Origin: Candidatus Omnitrophota bacterium
GTDB lineage: Bacteria > Omnitrophota > Gorgyraeia > 2-01-FULL-45-10
Direction: 5' to 3'
NCBI GenBank assembly: GCA_026387175.1
Contig: JAPLME010000012.1
Coordinates: forward strand, 203,429-245,877
DNA: 42,449 bases
The position numbers and the translations under genes were made by a program. Below the pieces are notes generated by a model. It ran no database searches. It saw only the letters and a list, made by a program, of their open reading frames with translations, and was not told the DNA's origin. Positions 14,073-24,584 of this stretch are shown here, one piece after another (position 1 is the stretch's first letter; each line of letters opens with the position of its first letter).

Positions 14073-16775
14073 ATGAAAAACGTTATGCAATTATCTGTCG
14101 ATGAAGCAGCCGCTTCCTTCGACGTAAATCTGTCTGAGGGCCTTTCCGGTATTGAAGTAGCGCGAAGACAGAAAGAGCATGGCTTAAATCAGCTCAAAGA
14201 GAAAAAAGGCCGGACGCCGTTTGAGATATTTATTGAGCAATTTCAGGACTTTATAATCTGGGTCCTGATCGGCGCCAGCATAGTCTCCGGATTTCTTCAG
14301 GAATGGGTCGATGCCTTAGCTATCATCGCCATCGTAATCTTGAATGCTATATTGGGCTTTATCCAGGAATACCGCGCAGAAAAATCGCTATCCGCTTTAA
14401 AAAAACTGGCATCTTTCACTACTAAGGTTATCAGGGACGGCCAGCATGGTATCGTTCCGTCGGCTGAGCTTGTGCCCGGGGATATAATCGAATTGGAAGC
14501 CGGCGACCATATCCCCGCCGATTGCCGTCTCGTCTGGGTCACCTCTAATTTTAGCGTCCAGGAAGCGAGCCTTACCGGCGAGTCAACACCCGTTTTAAAA
14601 ACCACGAGCGCTTTAGAAGAGAAAGACGTTCCTTTGGCTGACAGAGCAAATATGGTGTATATGGGAACGTCTACGGCTTCGGGAAAAGCGAAAGCGATTG
14701 TTGTCGATACAGGAATGCTCACCGAATTGGGAAAAATTGCCGGCATGATTCAAGAGATAGGACGCGAATCCACTCCTTTGCAAAGGAGACTAGAGGCATT
14801 CGGCAAATGGATAGTATATTTATGTTTTGTTTTAGTAGGGCTGGTCTTTATCCTGGAGTGGCTGCGCGGAGGCAAGATGATGGAGGTATTCCTGACCGCG
14901 GTCAGCCTTGCTGTAGCGGCAATCCCGGAAGGGCTGCCGGCCGTTGTCACCGTCGCGCTTGCCCTCGGAGTTCAGCGCATGGTGAAACGCCATGTATTGA
15001 TCAGGAAGCTCCCATCGGTGGAGACTTTAGGATGCGCTACCGTGATCTGTTCCGACAAGACAGGGACCCTTACAAAGAACGAAATGACTGTCCAGGCAAT
15101 CTATGCCGATAACCGAATTTTTAAGGTAAGCGGGATCGGTTATGAACCGAATGGAGGATTTTTCCTCGAAGAAAGAACAGTTACTCCGAAGAGCTGTCCG
15201 GCCCTGGAGAAATTACTGCGGTGCGCTACGCTTTGTAACGGCGCGCGGTTAATTAAAGACGGCGCGGGATACAAAATAATCGGGGATCCTACAGAGGCCT
15301 CGCTTTTAACGGCGGCGGCTAAGGCCGGCATTTGGAAAGAGTCCCAGGAAAAAGAATTTGTTTTCATGGATGAGATTCCATTCGATTCCGAACGCAAAAA
15401 GATGACGATCATACGTAAAGATAAAGAACTTACGTTCGCGTTCGTTAAGGGCGCCCCGGACATGCTTCTGGAGGACTGTGATTATACTGAAGATAATGGA
15501 ACAGCAAGGCGTATTACCGCGGAAGATAAGCAAAGGATACTTAAAGTGAATAACGAGTTTGCTAATCATGCGATGCGCGTTTTAGGGCTTGCCTACCGCG
15601 ATTTAGAGGAGAGCGATTCCCGCTATGAAGCCGCTTCAATCGAAAAACGGCTTACGTTCCTGGGTTTGATCGCTATGATCGACCCTCCAAGGCCTGAGGC
15701 TAAAGAGGCAGTTGTGAAATGTAAAGAAGCCGGTATAAAGACCGTAATGATCACCGGAGACCACAAAAATACTGCCGTTGCTATCGCCAGAGAACTCGGG
15801 TTCTTTAAAGAAGATTCCATCGCGTTCAGCGGCGAAGAGCTGGATGGATTAAGCGAGGAGACGCTCTTAGCTAAGATCGAAAATATCCCGGTTTACGCGC
15901 GCGTCTCCCCCGAGCACAAACTAAGGATTGTAAAGGCCTGGCGCAAAAAAGGCCATATCGTCGCGATGACCGGAGATGGGGTTAACGACGCACCGGCCGT
16001 AAAAGAGGCGGATATCGGCGTCGCGATGGGAATTACGGGAACAGACGTTACAAAAGAAGTATCGGACATGGTCGTAACCGACGATAACTTTGCTTCGATT
16101 GTGGCCGCAATTGAAGAGGGAAGAGGTATTTACGATAACATCAAGAAGTTTGTGCATTATCTTTTATCCTGTAATGCCGGTGAAATATTAGTGATGCTTG
16201 TGTCCTCTCTTGTCGGATTGCCGGTACCATTGCTTCCGATTCAAATTTTATGGGTTAATCTGGTAACCGACGGTCTGCCGGCCTTAGCTTTAGGTGTAGA
16301 CCCTGTCGAACCCAATATTATGCAGCGGCTGCCCCGCAGGCCCAATGAGCCGGTAGTTACCAAACAGAGGGCATTTTTAATGCTGGCTCAGGGCTCCTTT
16401 ATCGCAATCTGCAGTTTGCTGGCATTTGGTTTTGTTCTATTTGTGGAAAAAGAAGGCATAGGGCGGGCCAGGACCGCGGCGTTTATTGTTCTCGCATGTT
16501 CGCAATTATTCCATTCCTTTAATTGCCGCAGCACGACCGAATCTATTTTTAAGATCGGAATATTCGGTAATAAAAAACTGATCGTCGCCACCCTTATTTC
16601 ATTCCTTCTGCAGATGGCAGCGGTCTATTTACCGTTTGCCCAAAAGATATTCAAGACCGAAATGCTTGGGACATTTGATTGGTTCTTAGTCCTGGCCATC
16701 TCTTCTTTTCCTCTATGGGCGATGGAGGCGGTTAAATTTTTGAATAAGCCTTTTAAGTTTCTGGAGAAGGTTTAA
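14073..16775 (+). CDS. P2A-type (SERCA/PMR1-like) Ca2+-transporting P-type ATPase
   Basis: 900 residues with the full P-type order: cation_ATPase_N region, T-G-E-S actuator loop, phosphorylation motif with Asp328 in S-D-K-T-G-T-L-T, nucleotide domain, T-G-D-G-V-N-D-A-P hinge and C-terminal helices. The Ca-site residues of SERCA are recognisable: P-E-G-L-P in M4, N and E in M5 (Y-L-L-S-C-N-A-G-E), and N-L-V-T-D-G in M6. The M8 glutamate of site I appears replaced by Gln (C-S-Q-L-F), so one Ca2+ per cycle, as in PMR1-type pumps, is likely. It exports Ca2+ from the cytoplasm. It lies two bases from both neighbours, within the operon that continues into kdp. Confidence 0.94.
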   Translation: MKNVMQLSVDEAAASFDVNLSEGLSGIEVARRQKEHGLNQLKEKKGRTPFEIFIEQFQDFIIWVLIGASIVSGFLQEWVDALAIIAIVILNAILGFIQEYRAEKSLSALKKLASFTTKVIRDGQHGIVPSAELVPGDIIELEAGDHIPADCRLVWVTSNFSVQEASLTGESTPVLKTTSALEEKDVPLADRANMVYMGTSTASGKAKAIVVDTGMLTELGKIAGMIQEIGRESTPLQRRLEAFGKWIVYLCFVLVGLVFILEWLRGGKMMEVFLTAVSLAVAAIPEGLPAVVTVALALGVQRMVKRHVLIRKLPSVETLGCATVICSDKTGTLTKNEMTVQAIYADNRIFKVSGIGYEPNGGFFLEERTVTPKSCPALEKLLRCATLCNGARLIKDGAGYKIIGDPTEASLLTAAAKAGIWKESQEKEFVFMDEIPFDSERKKMTIIRKDKELTFAFVKGAPDMLLEDCDYTEDNGTARRITAEDKQRILKVNNEFANHAMRVLGLAYRDLEESDSRYEAASIEKRLTFLGLIAMIDPPRPEAKEAVVKCKEAGIKTVMITGDHKNTAVAIARELGFFKEDSIAFSGEELDGLSEETLLAKIENIPVYARVSPEHKLRIVKAWRKKGHIVAMTGDGVNDAPAVKEADIGVAMGITGTDVTKEVSDMVVTDDNFASIVAAIEEGRGIYDNIKKFVHYLLSCNAGEILVMLVSSLVGLPVPLLPIQILWVNLVTDGLPALALGVDPVEPNIMQRLPRRPNEPVVTKQRAFLMLAQGSFIAICSLLAFGFVLFVEKEGIGRARTAAFIVLACSQLFHSFNCRSTTESIFKIGIFGNKKLIVATLISFLLQMAAVYLPFAQKIFKTEMLGTFDWFLVLAISSFPLWAMEAVKFLNKPFKFLEKV

Positions 16776-16777
16776 TT

Positions 16778-16858
16778 ATGGATATTTTATTTGCAGGCAT
16801 CATTCTGTTTCTTGCGATAATTTCTTTCGTCTTTATCGCGCTGTGCGGTAAATTATAG
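16778..16858 (+). CDS. 26-residue hydrophobic membrane peptide upstream of kdpF
   Basis: A tiny frame starting two bases after the Ca2+-ATPase stop, with GGAGAAGG as a possible ribosome site inside the upstream gene end. The product is one transmembrane helix (M-D-I-L-F-A-G-I-I-L-F-L start) ending in A-L-C-G-K-L. Short membrane ORFs with a Cys-x-x-Leu ending often precede kdpF in other genomes, where they are annotated only as small K+-ATPase-associated proteins. That comparison is from memory and should be checked. A role as a KdpFABC accessory peptide is inference. Confidence 0.55.
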   Translation: MDILFAGIILFLAIISFVFIALCGKL

Positions 16859-16873
16859 GGCGAGGGTAACGGC

Positions 16874-16966
16874 ATGACGATTATTTATTGGATAGGCGGT
16901 ATAATTTCGATACTCTTATTCGGCTATTTATTGATTGCCCTGTTGAAGCCGGAGATCTTCTCATGA
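16874..16966 (+). CDS. kdpF: KdpF, small subunit of the KdpFABC K+ pump
   Basis: A 30-residue single-helix protein, the normal size. It has the conserved ending G-Y-L-L-I-A-L-L-K-P-E-I-F, which matches KdpF families closely. KdpF is a lipid-like stabiliser of the KdpABC complex in the inner membrane. A CGAGGG ribosome site precedes the ATG, and the stop overlaps the kdpA start (ATGA). Confidence 0.93.
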   Translation: MTIIYWIGGIISILLFGYLLIALLKPEIFS

Positions 16967-18714
16967 ATATGAATTGGAATAATATAATTCAAGCCGGAAT
17001 TTATCTCGCGGTGCTGCTGTTATTGGTTAAACCGCTTGGAACTTACATGGCCCGCATATACGAAGGAAATTTTACGGGTCTTAATGCGTGGTTTCGCCCG
17101 GTCGAAAGATTGATTTATCGCTTATCCGGCATCGATCCTGAGACAGGCATGCCCTGGAAGACATACGCTGCGGCGGCAATGATATTTAATGTCATTGGTA
17201 TAGTGGTTGTCTATGCTATCCAACGATTTCAGGCGCAGCTTCCTTTAAATCCGATGTCCATGCCGCCTGTAGCCCCGGATTTGGCGTTTAATACAGCGGT
17301 GAGTTTCGCGACGAATACGAACTGGCAGAGCTACGGCGGCGAAACAACCTTAAGTTATTTTACTCAGATGCTTGCCTTGACCGTGCAAAATTTTGTATCC
17401 GCGGCAACAGGCATGGCAGTATTGGTAGCTCTTATCAGAGGGTTTATCCAAAAACAAGTAAATACAATAGGTAACTTCTGGGTTGACATGGTCAGGTCGA
17501 CACTCTATATACTTATTCCACTATCAATAATCTTAGCCCTGCTTCTAGTGTCACAAGGGGTTGTCCAAACAATTGGTCCCAGCGTAAAAGCCGCGTTGCT
17601 TCAGCCAGCCAAAGATGCGGATGGAAAAGCTATTACAGAACAAATTATCGCCGTTGGCCCTACCGCCTCGCAGATAGCAATAAAACAATTGGGAAGTAAC
17701 GGCGGAGGGTTCTTTAATATCAATTCTGCCCATCCGCTTGAGAATCCCACGCCGCTGTCCAACTTATTAGAAATGCTTGCCATTATCCTTATACCAGCCG
17801 CTTTATGCTATACCTACGGCTATATGGTTAAGGATAAGCGTCAGGGGTGGGCAATTCTCGCAGCAATGTTTCTTATATTTATCCCGTGTCTTTGGGCTTG
17901 TATGCACTTTGAGCAAGCCGGTAATCCTCTTCTTGATAAAATAGGGGTAGACCAGCGCTCAAACGCTCTTCAGCCGGGCGGCAATATGGAGGGCAAGGAA
18001 GCCCGTTTCGGGATCGCGAACTCTGCAATCTGGGCAACAACTACAACCGCTGTCGCCAACGGCTCGGTGAATGCAATGCACGACTCCTTCATGCCTCTAG
18101 GAGGGTTAATACCGATGTGGCTTATGCAATTAGGAGAGGTTGTCTTCGGCGGGGTGGGATGTGGCCTTTATGGCATGATCGCTTTCGTTATCGTCGCTGT
18201 ATTTATAGCAGGCCTTATGATAGGCCGGACTCCTGAATATCTGGGTAAGAAGATAGAATCCTACGAAATGAAAATGGCTTCTATTATTCTGTTAATCCCG
18301 CACATGTTCGTTCTTACAGGGACCGCACTAGGAGTTGTCTTGCCTCAGGTAAAATCAGCTATTTTTAATCCCGGACCTCACGGTTTTAGTGAGGTACTTT
18401 ACGCTTTTTCTTCCTGCGGAAACAATAACGGAAGCGCATTCGCAGGGCTTTCCACAAATAATCTCTTTTACAATATAGCGTTAGCGATGGCAATGTTCTT
18501 TGCTAGGTACTGGCTTCTTATTCCCACGCTCGCGATTGCCGGTTCGCTTGCTAAGAAAAAAATTGTACCAGTAAGCCAGGGAACTCTACCTACGCATACG
18601 CCGCTTTTTATAGTATTTTTGGTTATGGTTATATTAATTGTAGGGGCGCTCACATTCTTCCCAGCGCTGGCGCTCGGGCCTATCGCTGAACACTTGACGC
18701 TTATTCATTTATAA
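16963..18714 (+). CDS. kdpA: KdpA, K+-binding channel-like subunit
   Basis: 583 residues, close to the family length. The start at ATG 16963 overlaps the kdpF stop; an upstream GTG-type extension to 16888 is not supported. The four degenerate selectivity-filter loops are visible: [21 protein letters not shown], the P-L-G-G-L-I-P-M-W loop followed by G-E-V-V-F-G-G-V-G, and [14 protein letters not shown]. KdpA selects and admits K+ for the P-type pump. It has about ten transmembrane helices. The set kdpF-A-B-C is complete and evenly spaced, so the pump should be functional. Confidence 0.97.
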   Translation: MNMNWNNIIQAGIYLAVLLLLVKPLGTYMARIYEGNFTGLNAWFRPVERLIYRLSGIDPETGMPWKTYAAAAMIFNVIGIVVVYAIQRFQAQLPLNPMSMPPVAPDLAFNTAVSFATNTNWQSYGGETTLSYFTQMLALTVQNFVSAATGMAVLVALIRGFIQKQVNTIGNFWVDMVRSTLYILIPLSIILALLLVSQGVVQTIGPSVKAALLQPAKDADGKAITEQIIAVGPTASQIAIKQLGSNGGGFFNINSAHPLENPTPLSNLLEMLAIILIPAALCYTYGYMVKDKRQGWAILAAMFLIFIPCLWACMHFEQAGNPLLDKIGVDQRSNALQPGGNMEGKEARFGIANSAIWATTTTAVANGSVNAMHDSFMPLGGLIPMWLMQLGEVVFGGVGCGLYGMIAFVIVAVFIAGLMIGRTPEYLGKKIESYEMKMASIILLIPHMFVLTGTALGVVLPQVKSAIFNPGPHGFSEVLYAFSSCGNNNGSAFAGLSTNNLFYNIALAMAMFFARYWLLIPTLAIAGSLAKKKIVPVSQGTLPTHTPLFIVFLVMVILIVGALTFFPALALGPIAEHLTLIHL

Positions 18715-18722
18715 GGTTATAT

Positions 18723-20804
18723 ATGAGCCAGAAAAGAAGCCATAAAACGAAATCATTATTTGACCCGGCTATTGTTATTCCGGCGATTGTGGATTCGATA
18801 AAAAAATTGAATCCTCAGCATCAGATTAAGAATCCTGTGATGTTTGTGGTATTAGTGGGGAGCGTATTCACTACAGGGTTATATATTCAGGCTATTGCCG
18901 CGCGCGGGGAAGCGCCGGCAAGCTTTATTTTGGCCATAACGTTATGGCTTTGGTTTACGCTCATTTTCGCTAATTTCGCGGAGGCCATGGCTGAAGGCCG
19001 CGGCAAGGCACAGGCCGCGAGCCTGAGGAAGGCAAAACGAGATACACCGGCAAAAAAACTCTCGGGCCCCAAATACGGTTTAAGCTATGAAATAGTTTCA
19101 GCGACTACGATAAGAAAGGGCGATATTGTTCTTATCGAGACGGGTGACATAATACCGATGGACGGCGAGATTATTGAGGGAGTGGCGTCCGTAGACGAAA
19201 GCGCTATCACCGGGGAGAGTGCCCCTGTTATTCGTGAAGCGGGCGGAGACCGCAACGCCGTTACCGGCGGCACCAGAGTGCTTTCAGACTGGCTGGTAGT
19301 ACGCATCAGTTCAAATCCCGGCGACACGTTTCTGGACCGGATGATCGCCATGATAGAAGGGGCCAAAAGGCAAAAGACCCCTAACGAAATAGCCCTTAGC
19401 ATTTTACTCGCGGTCTTTACCATCATATTTCTTTTAGCTACGGTAACGCTCTTGCCATTTTCGATCTACAGCGTTTTAAGCGCGGGACATGGAGTGCCGA
19501 TTACGGTAACCGTATTGGTGGCGCTCTTGGTATGCCTCATACCGACTACCATAGGAGGCCTTCTACCCGCCATAGGCATAGCCGGTATGGACAGGATGAT
19601 CCAGGCAAACGTTATCGCTACTTCAGGCCGCGCGGTCGAGGCGGCAGGGGATGTCGATGTCCTGCTGCTCGATAAAACAGGCACCATAACACTTGGGAAT
19701 AGGCAGGCGGTGGCTTTTATGCCGGCCGAAGGCGTGAAGATCGAATCGTTGGCGGACGCGGCGCAGCTCTCTTCCTTATCCGATGAGACTCCCGAAGGCA
19801 GAAGCATCGTCATATTGGCTAAAGAGAAATACGGCATAAGAGAGCGGCATATACATGAATTGGAAGCGAAATTCATTCCTTTCACCGCCCAGACAAGGAT
19901 GAGCGGAGTGGACCTGGGAGACGGCAGGCAGATCAGGAAAGGCGCAGCCGACGCGATAGAGGAGTATGTGAAAAAGCTCGGAGGATATTTTCCGGAAGAC
20001 TTGAAATTAAATATTCAGACCATAGCCAAGACCGGCGGCACGCCGCTCGTGGTGGCGGAACATAAGAATGTCTTAGGTGTCATTCAACTAAAAGATATAG
20101 TGAAGGGCGGCATCAAGGAGCGTTTCGCGGAACTCCGCCGTATGGGGATCAAGACCATAATGATTACAGGGGATAATCCTTTAACGGCCGCCGCTATAGC
20201 AGCCGAGGCGGGGATGGATGATTTTTTGGCGCAGGCTACGCCTGAAACCAAGCTTAAGCTTATCCGCGAAATGCAGCTTGGCGGCAGGCTTGTGGCAATG
20301 ACCGGAGACGGCACTAATGACGCTCCGGCTCTCGCGCAGGCGGATGTCGCGGTTGCCATGAATACGGGAACGCAAGCCGCCAAAGAGGCCGGAAACCTTG
20401 TAGATCTCGATTCCAACCCTACGAAATTAATTGAGATCGTCGAGATCGGAAAACAGCTGCTCATGACTCGAGGCTCGTTGACTACCTTCAGCATTGCCAA
20501 TGACGTCTCAAAATACTTTGCCATTATTCCCGCGGCATTCGTGGGGACGTACCCGCAACTGAATGCGCTTAATATAATGCATCTCACCACGCCGGCAAGC
20601 GCCGTTCTATCCGCGGTTATCTTTAACGCGATTATCATAATATTGCTGATTCCGCTGGCCCTGCGAGGTATACCTTATAAACCGATGCCGGCAAACCGCC
20701 TTTTGAGGGATAATCTCTTGATCTATGGCATAGGCGGCATTATTGCGCCGTTTATAGGAATAAAATTAATCGATATGTTATTGGCCGCTTTACATTTGGT
20801 TTAG
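18723..20804 (+). CDS. kdpB: KdpB, catalytic P-type ATPase subunit
   Basis: 693 residues. Catalytic Asp317 lies in [14 protein letters not shown]. The actuator T-G-E-S (A-I-T-G-E-S-A-P-V), the P-x-D type loop M-D-G-E-I, the hinge [16 protein letters not shown] and the KdpB-specific [14 protein letters not shown] are all present. The subunit hydrolyses ATP to drive high-affinity K+ uptake through KdpA. It lies eight bases after kdpA and ten before kdpC. Confidence 0.98.
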   Translation: MSQKRSHKTKSLFDPAIVIPAIVDSIKKLNPQHQIKNPVMFVVLVGSVFTTGLYIQAIAARGEAPASFILAITLWLWFTLIFANFAEAMAEGRGKAQAASLRKAKRDTPAKKLSGPKYGLSYEIVSATTIRKGDIVLIETGDIIPMDGEIIEGVASVDESAITGESAPVIREAGGDRNAVTGGTRVLSDWLVVRISSNPGDTFLDRMIAMIEGAKRQKTPNEIALSILLAVFTIIFLLATVTLLPFSIYSVLSAGHGVPITVTVLVALLVCLIPTTIGGLLPAIGIAGMDRMIQANVIATSGRAVEAAGDVDVLLLDKTGTITLGNRQAVAFMPAEGVKIESLADAAQLSSLSDETPEGRSIVILAKEKYGIRERHIHELEAKFIPFTAQTRMSGVDLGDGRQIRKGAADAIEEYVKKLGGYFPEDLKLNIQTIAKTGGTPLVVAEHKNVLGVIQLKDIVKGGIKERFAELRRMGIKTIMITGDNPLTAAAIAAEAGMDDFLAQATPETKLKLIREMQLGGRLVAMTGDGTNDAPALAQADVAVAMNTGTQAAKEAGNLVDLDSNPTKLIEIVEIGKQLLMTRGSLTTFSIANDVSKYFAIIPAAFVGTYPQLNALNIMHLTTPASAVLSAVIFNAIIIILLIPLALRGIPYKPMPANRLLRDNLLIYGIGGIIAPFIGIKLIDMLLAALHLV

Positions 20805-20813
20805 GGGATAATT

Positions 20814-21392
20814 ATGTTTAAAGAGCAGCTAAAGTCCGCGCTTCTTGTTTTCATAATTTTGACGGTGATTACAGGTATTTTGTATCCGCTCTTCATTACA
20901 GGAATCGCTCAGGTACTTTTCCACGCAAAGGCCGATGGCAGCTTAATATATAGAGACGGAAAAATAACCGGTTCAGCCTTTATAGGACAACAATTTGATG
21001 ATCCTAAGTACCTATGGGGACGAATTTCGGCTACATCGCCCGTAGCGTATAATGCTAGTTCATCATCTGGTTCAAACATAGGGCCGTCCAACCCCGCGCT
21101 TTTAGAAGCCGTAAAGGCGCGTATTGAAAAACTGCGCGCAGCCGATCCTAAAAACAGGGCGCCGATACCCGTAGACCTGGTGACGTCGTCGGCAAGCGGG
21201 CTCGATCCGCATATAAGTCCCTCCGGAGCGTATTATCAGATCGTGAGGATTGCGAAACAGCGAAGGCTGTCTGTAAATATTGTAAGAAATATTATAGACA
21301 GGAATACGACACCACGTTTATTCGGCATGCTGGGCGAGCCGGTGGTAAACGTTTTAAAGGTGAATTTAGATTTGGACTCTTATAGGAAATAG
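20814..21392 (+). CDS. kdpC: KdpC, periplasmic-facing subunit of the K+ pump
   Basis: 192 residues with one N-terminal transmembrane helix (about 10-32). The family motifs are G-S-A-F-I-G-Q-Q-F, L-W-G-R-I-S-A-T, G-S-N-I-G-P-S-N-P-A-L and the late S-G-L-D-P-H-I-S-P-x-A-Y-Y-Q-I. KdpC stabilises the KdpA/KdpB contact. The distance to the next gene is only 14 bases, so the kdpD-like gene belongs to the same transcript. Confidence 0.97.
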   Translation: MFKEQLKSALLVFIILTVITGILYPLFITGIAQVLFHAKADGSLIYRDGKITGSAFIGQQFDDPKYLWGRISATSPVAYNASSSSGSNIGPSNPALLEAVKARIEKLRAADPKNRAPIPVDLVTSSASGLDPHISPSGAYYQIVRIAKQRRLSVNIVRNIIDRNTTPRLFGMLGEPVVNVLKVNLDLDSYRK

Positions 21393-21406
21393 AGTATATT
21401 ATAATT

Positions 21407-23593
21407 ATGGCGAACGAAAAGAATAATATAGAAGAGATCCTGGCGCGGGTTAAAGCAGAAGAATCCAACCGCGGGAAACTGAAGATCTTCTTCGGGGCCA
21501 TGGCAGGAGTCGGGAAGACCTACTCCATGCTTGAAGCGGCAAGGGTCCTGAAAAAGGAAGGCATCGACGTTGTCATAGGTTATATAGAGACGCACGGCCG
21601 CGCTGAGACCGACGCCCTAATAGGGGACCTCGAAATACTGCCCAGGAAGGAATTTCCGTATAAGAACATAGGCTTGAGCGAGTTTGATATCGATGCGGCC
21701 TTAAAAAGGCATCCCTCCACAATATTAGTCGATGAATTGGCTCACTCCAATGCTCCCGGTTCCCGCCATCTGAAGCGCTGGCAGGATGTAGAGGAATTAC
21801 TGGACGCGGGCATAAATGTTTATACGACCTTGAACGTACAGCACTGCGATAGCACAAGCGATGTAGTGGCCCAGGTTACAGGTGTGACAGTGCGTGAGAC
21901 GGTTCCCGATACATTCGTAGAGCGCGCCGACGATATAGAATTAGTGGATCTCTCGCCCGAAGATCTGCTTAAGCGCCTCAAAGAAGGAAAGGTTTATTTC
22001 GGCGAACAGGCTCAGCGGGCGATCCAGAATTTTTTCCAGATAGGAAATCTTATCGCGCTTCGCCAATTGGCCCTCCAATATACTTCCAGGACCGTGGACG
22101 CGAAGATGCGGTCCTATAAAAAATCCTATTCGATAACAAAGGTTTGGAACGTCAGGGACAGGATTCTGGTATGTATAAGCGCCAGTCCCCGGGCCGTGCG
22201 CCTGATACGGGCCGGCAAACGCATCGCTTCATCGCTCGGCGTTGAATGGATCGTCGCGTATGTTGAAGCGATTTCGCATGTACCTAATCAAAAAGGCAGG
22301 ACCGACATAGCCGAAATGATGCGCTTAGCCGAAAAATTAGGAGCTGAAACGATTACGCTTGTCGGCCTGAATGTCGCGGAAACCCTTATCGAGTATGCCC
22401 GCTCCAGGGATATCACAAAAATTATTATCGGGAAGCCCGGGAAGCCTAAATGGCATGAATTCATCTTCGGATCGGTCATAAACGAACTTGCGCGAAAATG
22501 CGGTGAGATAGATTTATATCTTATGAGCGGAGAGACGCAGGAGCTTTCCGCTAAATATGAAACACCCGCCTTGAAACCATTCCCCTGGAAAGGCCTACTA
22601 TGGACTATGGTCACGGTCGCTATCTGCACTGTGATAGACAGGCTTTTATTTCACCATCTGAACCTTGTAAACTTGACAATGGTTTATCTCTTAGGGGTCA
22701 CATGGGTCGCTTTCAGGTATGGCCGCAGGATGTCGATTATAGCCTCAATTCTTAGCGTATTATTTTTTGATTTCTTTTTCGTTCCGCCTTATTTTACATT
22801 CGCGGTGATCGAAGCCGAATATTCTATAACGTTCATAGTGATGTTGTCGGTAGGTTTTATAATAGGGGGCTTGACCGGGCGTCTCAAGCAACAGACCACA
22901 GCTATGCGCCTGCGGGAAAACAGGACCCAGGCCCTGTATTATTTAAACAGGGATCTGGCTAAGACTTCTAATTTAGACGAGATATTTCAAATAGCGGTCC
23001 ATTACGTTCAGGAGTTTTTTAAATGTCCCGTTGTTATTTTTACTCCCAGTAAGGGTAAAGGCGTTACGGTCCGTTTCGGCGATACCGGCGTATTGCCGTT
23101 AAGCCCAAACGAAGAAGCCGTTGCGCAGTGGGTGTATACGCATAAGAAACTGGCCGGTAAGGATACGGATACCCTCCCCGGATCGAGAGGCATCTATTTA
23201 CCGTTAACCGGCTCCGAGAAGACCGTAGGTGTTATAGGCCTGTTCCCTAAAGAAGAAAAACAGTTAACCGACCCGGATCAACTGCACACACTTGAGATGT
23301 TTGTGAATCAGACGGCATTAGCGGTAGAAGGCGCTCAGCTCGCCGCCGCGGCAGTTAAAACTGAGACGGAGATAGAAAGCGAACGTTTGCGAAACTTGCT
23401 TCTGAGCACATTCTCCCTGGACCTCCCGGCACCGCTAAAGACCATTTCCGCAGCCGCCGCAGAATTGTTGAAATCCGAAAATATTAATGATAAATCAAAA
23501 CGTGACGAGTTGATACAGAAGATCCGCGATGAAGCAAGGCGCCTGAGAGACCTTTCCGCGGAGATGACAAAGATAATCAGGTCGGAAAAGTAA
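21407..23593 (+). CDS. kdpD: KdpD-like K+/c-di-AMP sensor lacking a working histidine kinase module
   Basis: 728 residues against about 890-900 for full KdpD. Domains in order: N-terminal KdpD domain (1-~210) with Walker A G-A-M-A-G-V-G-K-T and V-D-E-L-A-H-S-N-A-P-G-S; a USP-like domain (~245-370), the c-di-AMP site in some bacteria; a four-helix DUF4118 membrane block (~390-490); a GAF-like domain (~515-650); and a short DHp remnant. The H-box reads F-S-L-D-L-P-A-P-L, so the phospho-accepting His (S-H-D-L-R-T-P-L in active KdpD) is Leu671. The protein ends at 728 with no N, G1, F or G2 boxes, and no frame after the stop restores them. No kdpE is present. It probably senses K+ status by another route, such as a direct effect on the pump or a partner kinase. 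Confidence 0.92.
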   Translation: MANEKNNIEEILARVKAEESNRGKLKIFFGAMAGVGKTYSMLEAARVLKKEGIDVVIGYIETHGRAETDALIGDLEILPRKEFPYKNIGLSEFDIDAALKRHPSTILVDELAHSNAPGSRHLKRWQDVEELLDAGINVYTTLNVQHCDSTSDVVAQVTGVTVRETVPDTFVERADDIELVDLSPEDLLKRLKEGKVYFGEQAQRAIQNFFQIGNLIALRQLALQYTSRTVDAKMRSYKKSYSITKVWNVRDRILVCISASPRAVRLIRAGKRIASSLGVEWIVAYVEAISHVPNQKGRTDIAEMMRLAEKLGAETITLVGLNVAETLIEYARSRDITKIIIGKPGKPKWHEFIFGSVINELARKCGEIDLYLMSGETQELSAKYETPALKPFPWKGLLWTMVTVAICTVIDRLLFHHLNLVNLTMVYLLGVTWVAFRYGRRMSIIASILSVLFFDFFFVPPYFTFAVIEAEYSITFIVMLSVGFIIGGLTGRLKQQTTAMRLRENRTQALYYLNRDLAKTSNLDEIFQIAVHYVQEFFKCPVVIFTPSKGKGVTVRFGDTGVLPLSPNEEAVAQWVYTHKKLAGKDTDTLPGSRGIYLPLTGSEKTVGVIGLFPKEEKQLTDPDQLHTLEMFVNQTALAVEGAQLAAAAVKTETEIESERLRNLLLSTFSLDLPAPLKTISAAAAELLKSENINDKSKRDELIQKIRDEARRLRDLSAEMTKIIRSEK

Positions 23594-23627
23594 TTCGTTA
23601 CCGGCAAATTTGAAATATCTTTCCTTT

Positions 23628-23656
23628 CAAGGGGCGTTCCCCGCCGCCTTGCTTTT
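23628..23656 (+). terminator. intrinsic terminator at the end of the dedA-kdp operon
   Basis: A nine-pair GC-rich stem (CAAGGGGCG with CGCC-G-CCTTG, one bulged G) and a five-base loop, followed by CTTTTAT. It lies 35 bases after the kdpD-like stop. Confidence 0.75.
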
Positions 23657-23677
23657 ATACTAAAATTATGATATATT
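23649..23677 (+). promoter_or_regulatory. candidate smpB promoter
   Basis: TTGCTT at 23649-23654, a 17-base spacer and TATATT at 23672-23677. The predicted start is within about five bases of the smpB ATG and no ribosome site is visible, so the transcript would be nearly leaderless. The -35 overlaps the preceding terminator. Confidence 0.4.
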
Positions 23678-23689
23678 AATCAAGCTAAA

Positions 23690-24136
23690 ATGCCAGATAA
23701 GACTATCGTTACCAATAGGCAAGCGAGGTTTAACTATATCATCCTGGAAAGCCTTGAGGCCGGTATAGCCTTGACGGGCACAGAAGTTAAATCGATAAGG
23801 AGCGGCAACGTAAGCCTTAACGAGAGCTTTGCCAGAGTTGACGGCAGCGAGATCTTTATTTATAACATGCGCATCGCCCCCTACGAGTTCGGCAATATAA
23901 ATAATCCGGACTCGATGAGGCCCCGGAAATTACTTCTTCACAGAGCGCAGATCCGAAAATTCATCGCCGAGACCGCTACAAAACATCTGGCTATTATTCC
24001 GCTGAAATTATATTTTAAGAATGGTTTGGCAAAAGTAGAGATTGCCTTGGCCAAGGGCAAGAAACTCTATGATAAGCGCGAATCGATCAAGAAGCGCGAT
24101 TCCGACCGCGAGATCAAGCGCAGATATAGTCATTAG
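23690..24136 (+). CDS. smpB: SmpB, tmRNA-binding protein of trans-translation
   Basis: 148 residues, normal length. It starts with the family's N-R-Q-A-R-F-N-Y-I-I, then A-G-I-A-L-T-G-T-E-V-K-S-I-R and an N-V-S-L-N-E-S-F-A segment, and ends with the conserved basic tail G-K-K-L-Y-D-K-R plus K-R-D-S-D-R-E-I-K-R. It binds tmRNA and brings it into stalled ribosomes. The tmRNA gene begins 17 bases after its stop, so both partners are probably transcribed together. No Shine-Dalgarno motif precedes the ATG. Confidence 0.98.
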   Translation: MPDKTIVTNRQARFNYIILESLEAGIALTGTEVKSIRSGNVSLNESFARVDGSEIFIYNMRIAPYEFGNINNPDSMRPRKLLLHRAQIRKFIAETATKHLAIIPLKLYFKNGLAKVEIALAKGKKLYDKRESIKKRDSDREIKRRYSH

Positions 24137-24153
24137 CTATTTACAAAATTTTA

Positions 24154-24567
<414 letters not shown>

Positions 24568-24584
24568 ATGACGATTTGGCCTCC

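Noticed and set aside
23594-23689. Lost KdpD kinase domain continuing in another frame after the stop
   Set aside because: No HATPase-like motif appears in any frame before smpB; a terminator follows directly, so truncation is real rather than a simple frameshift.
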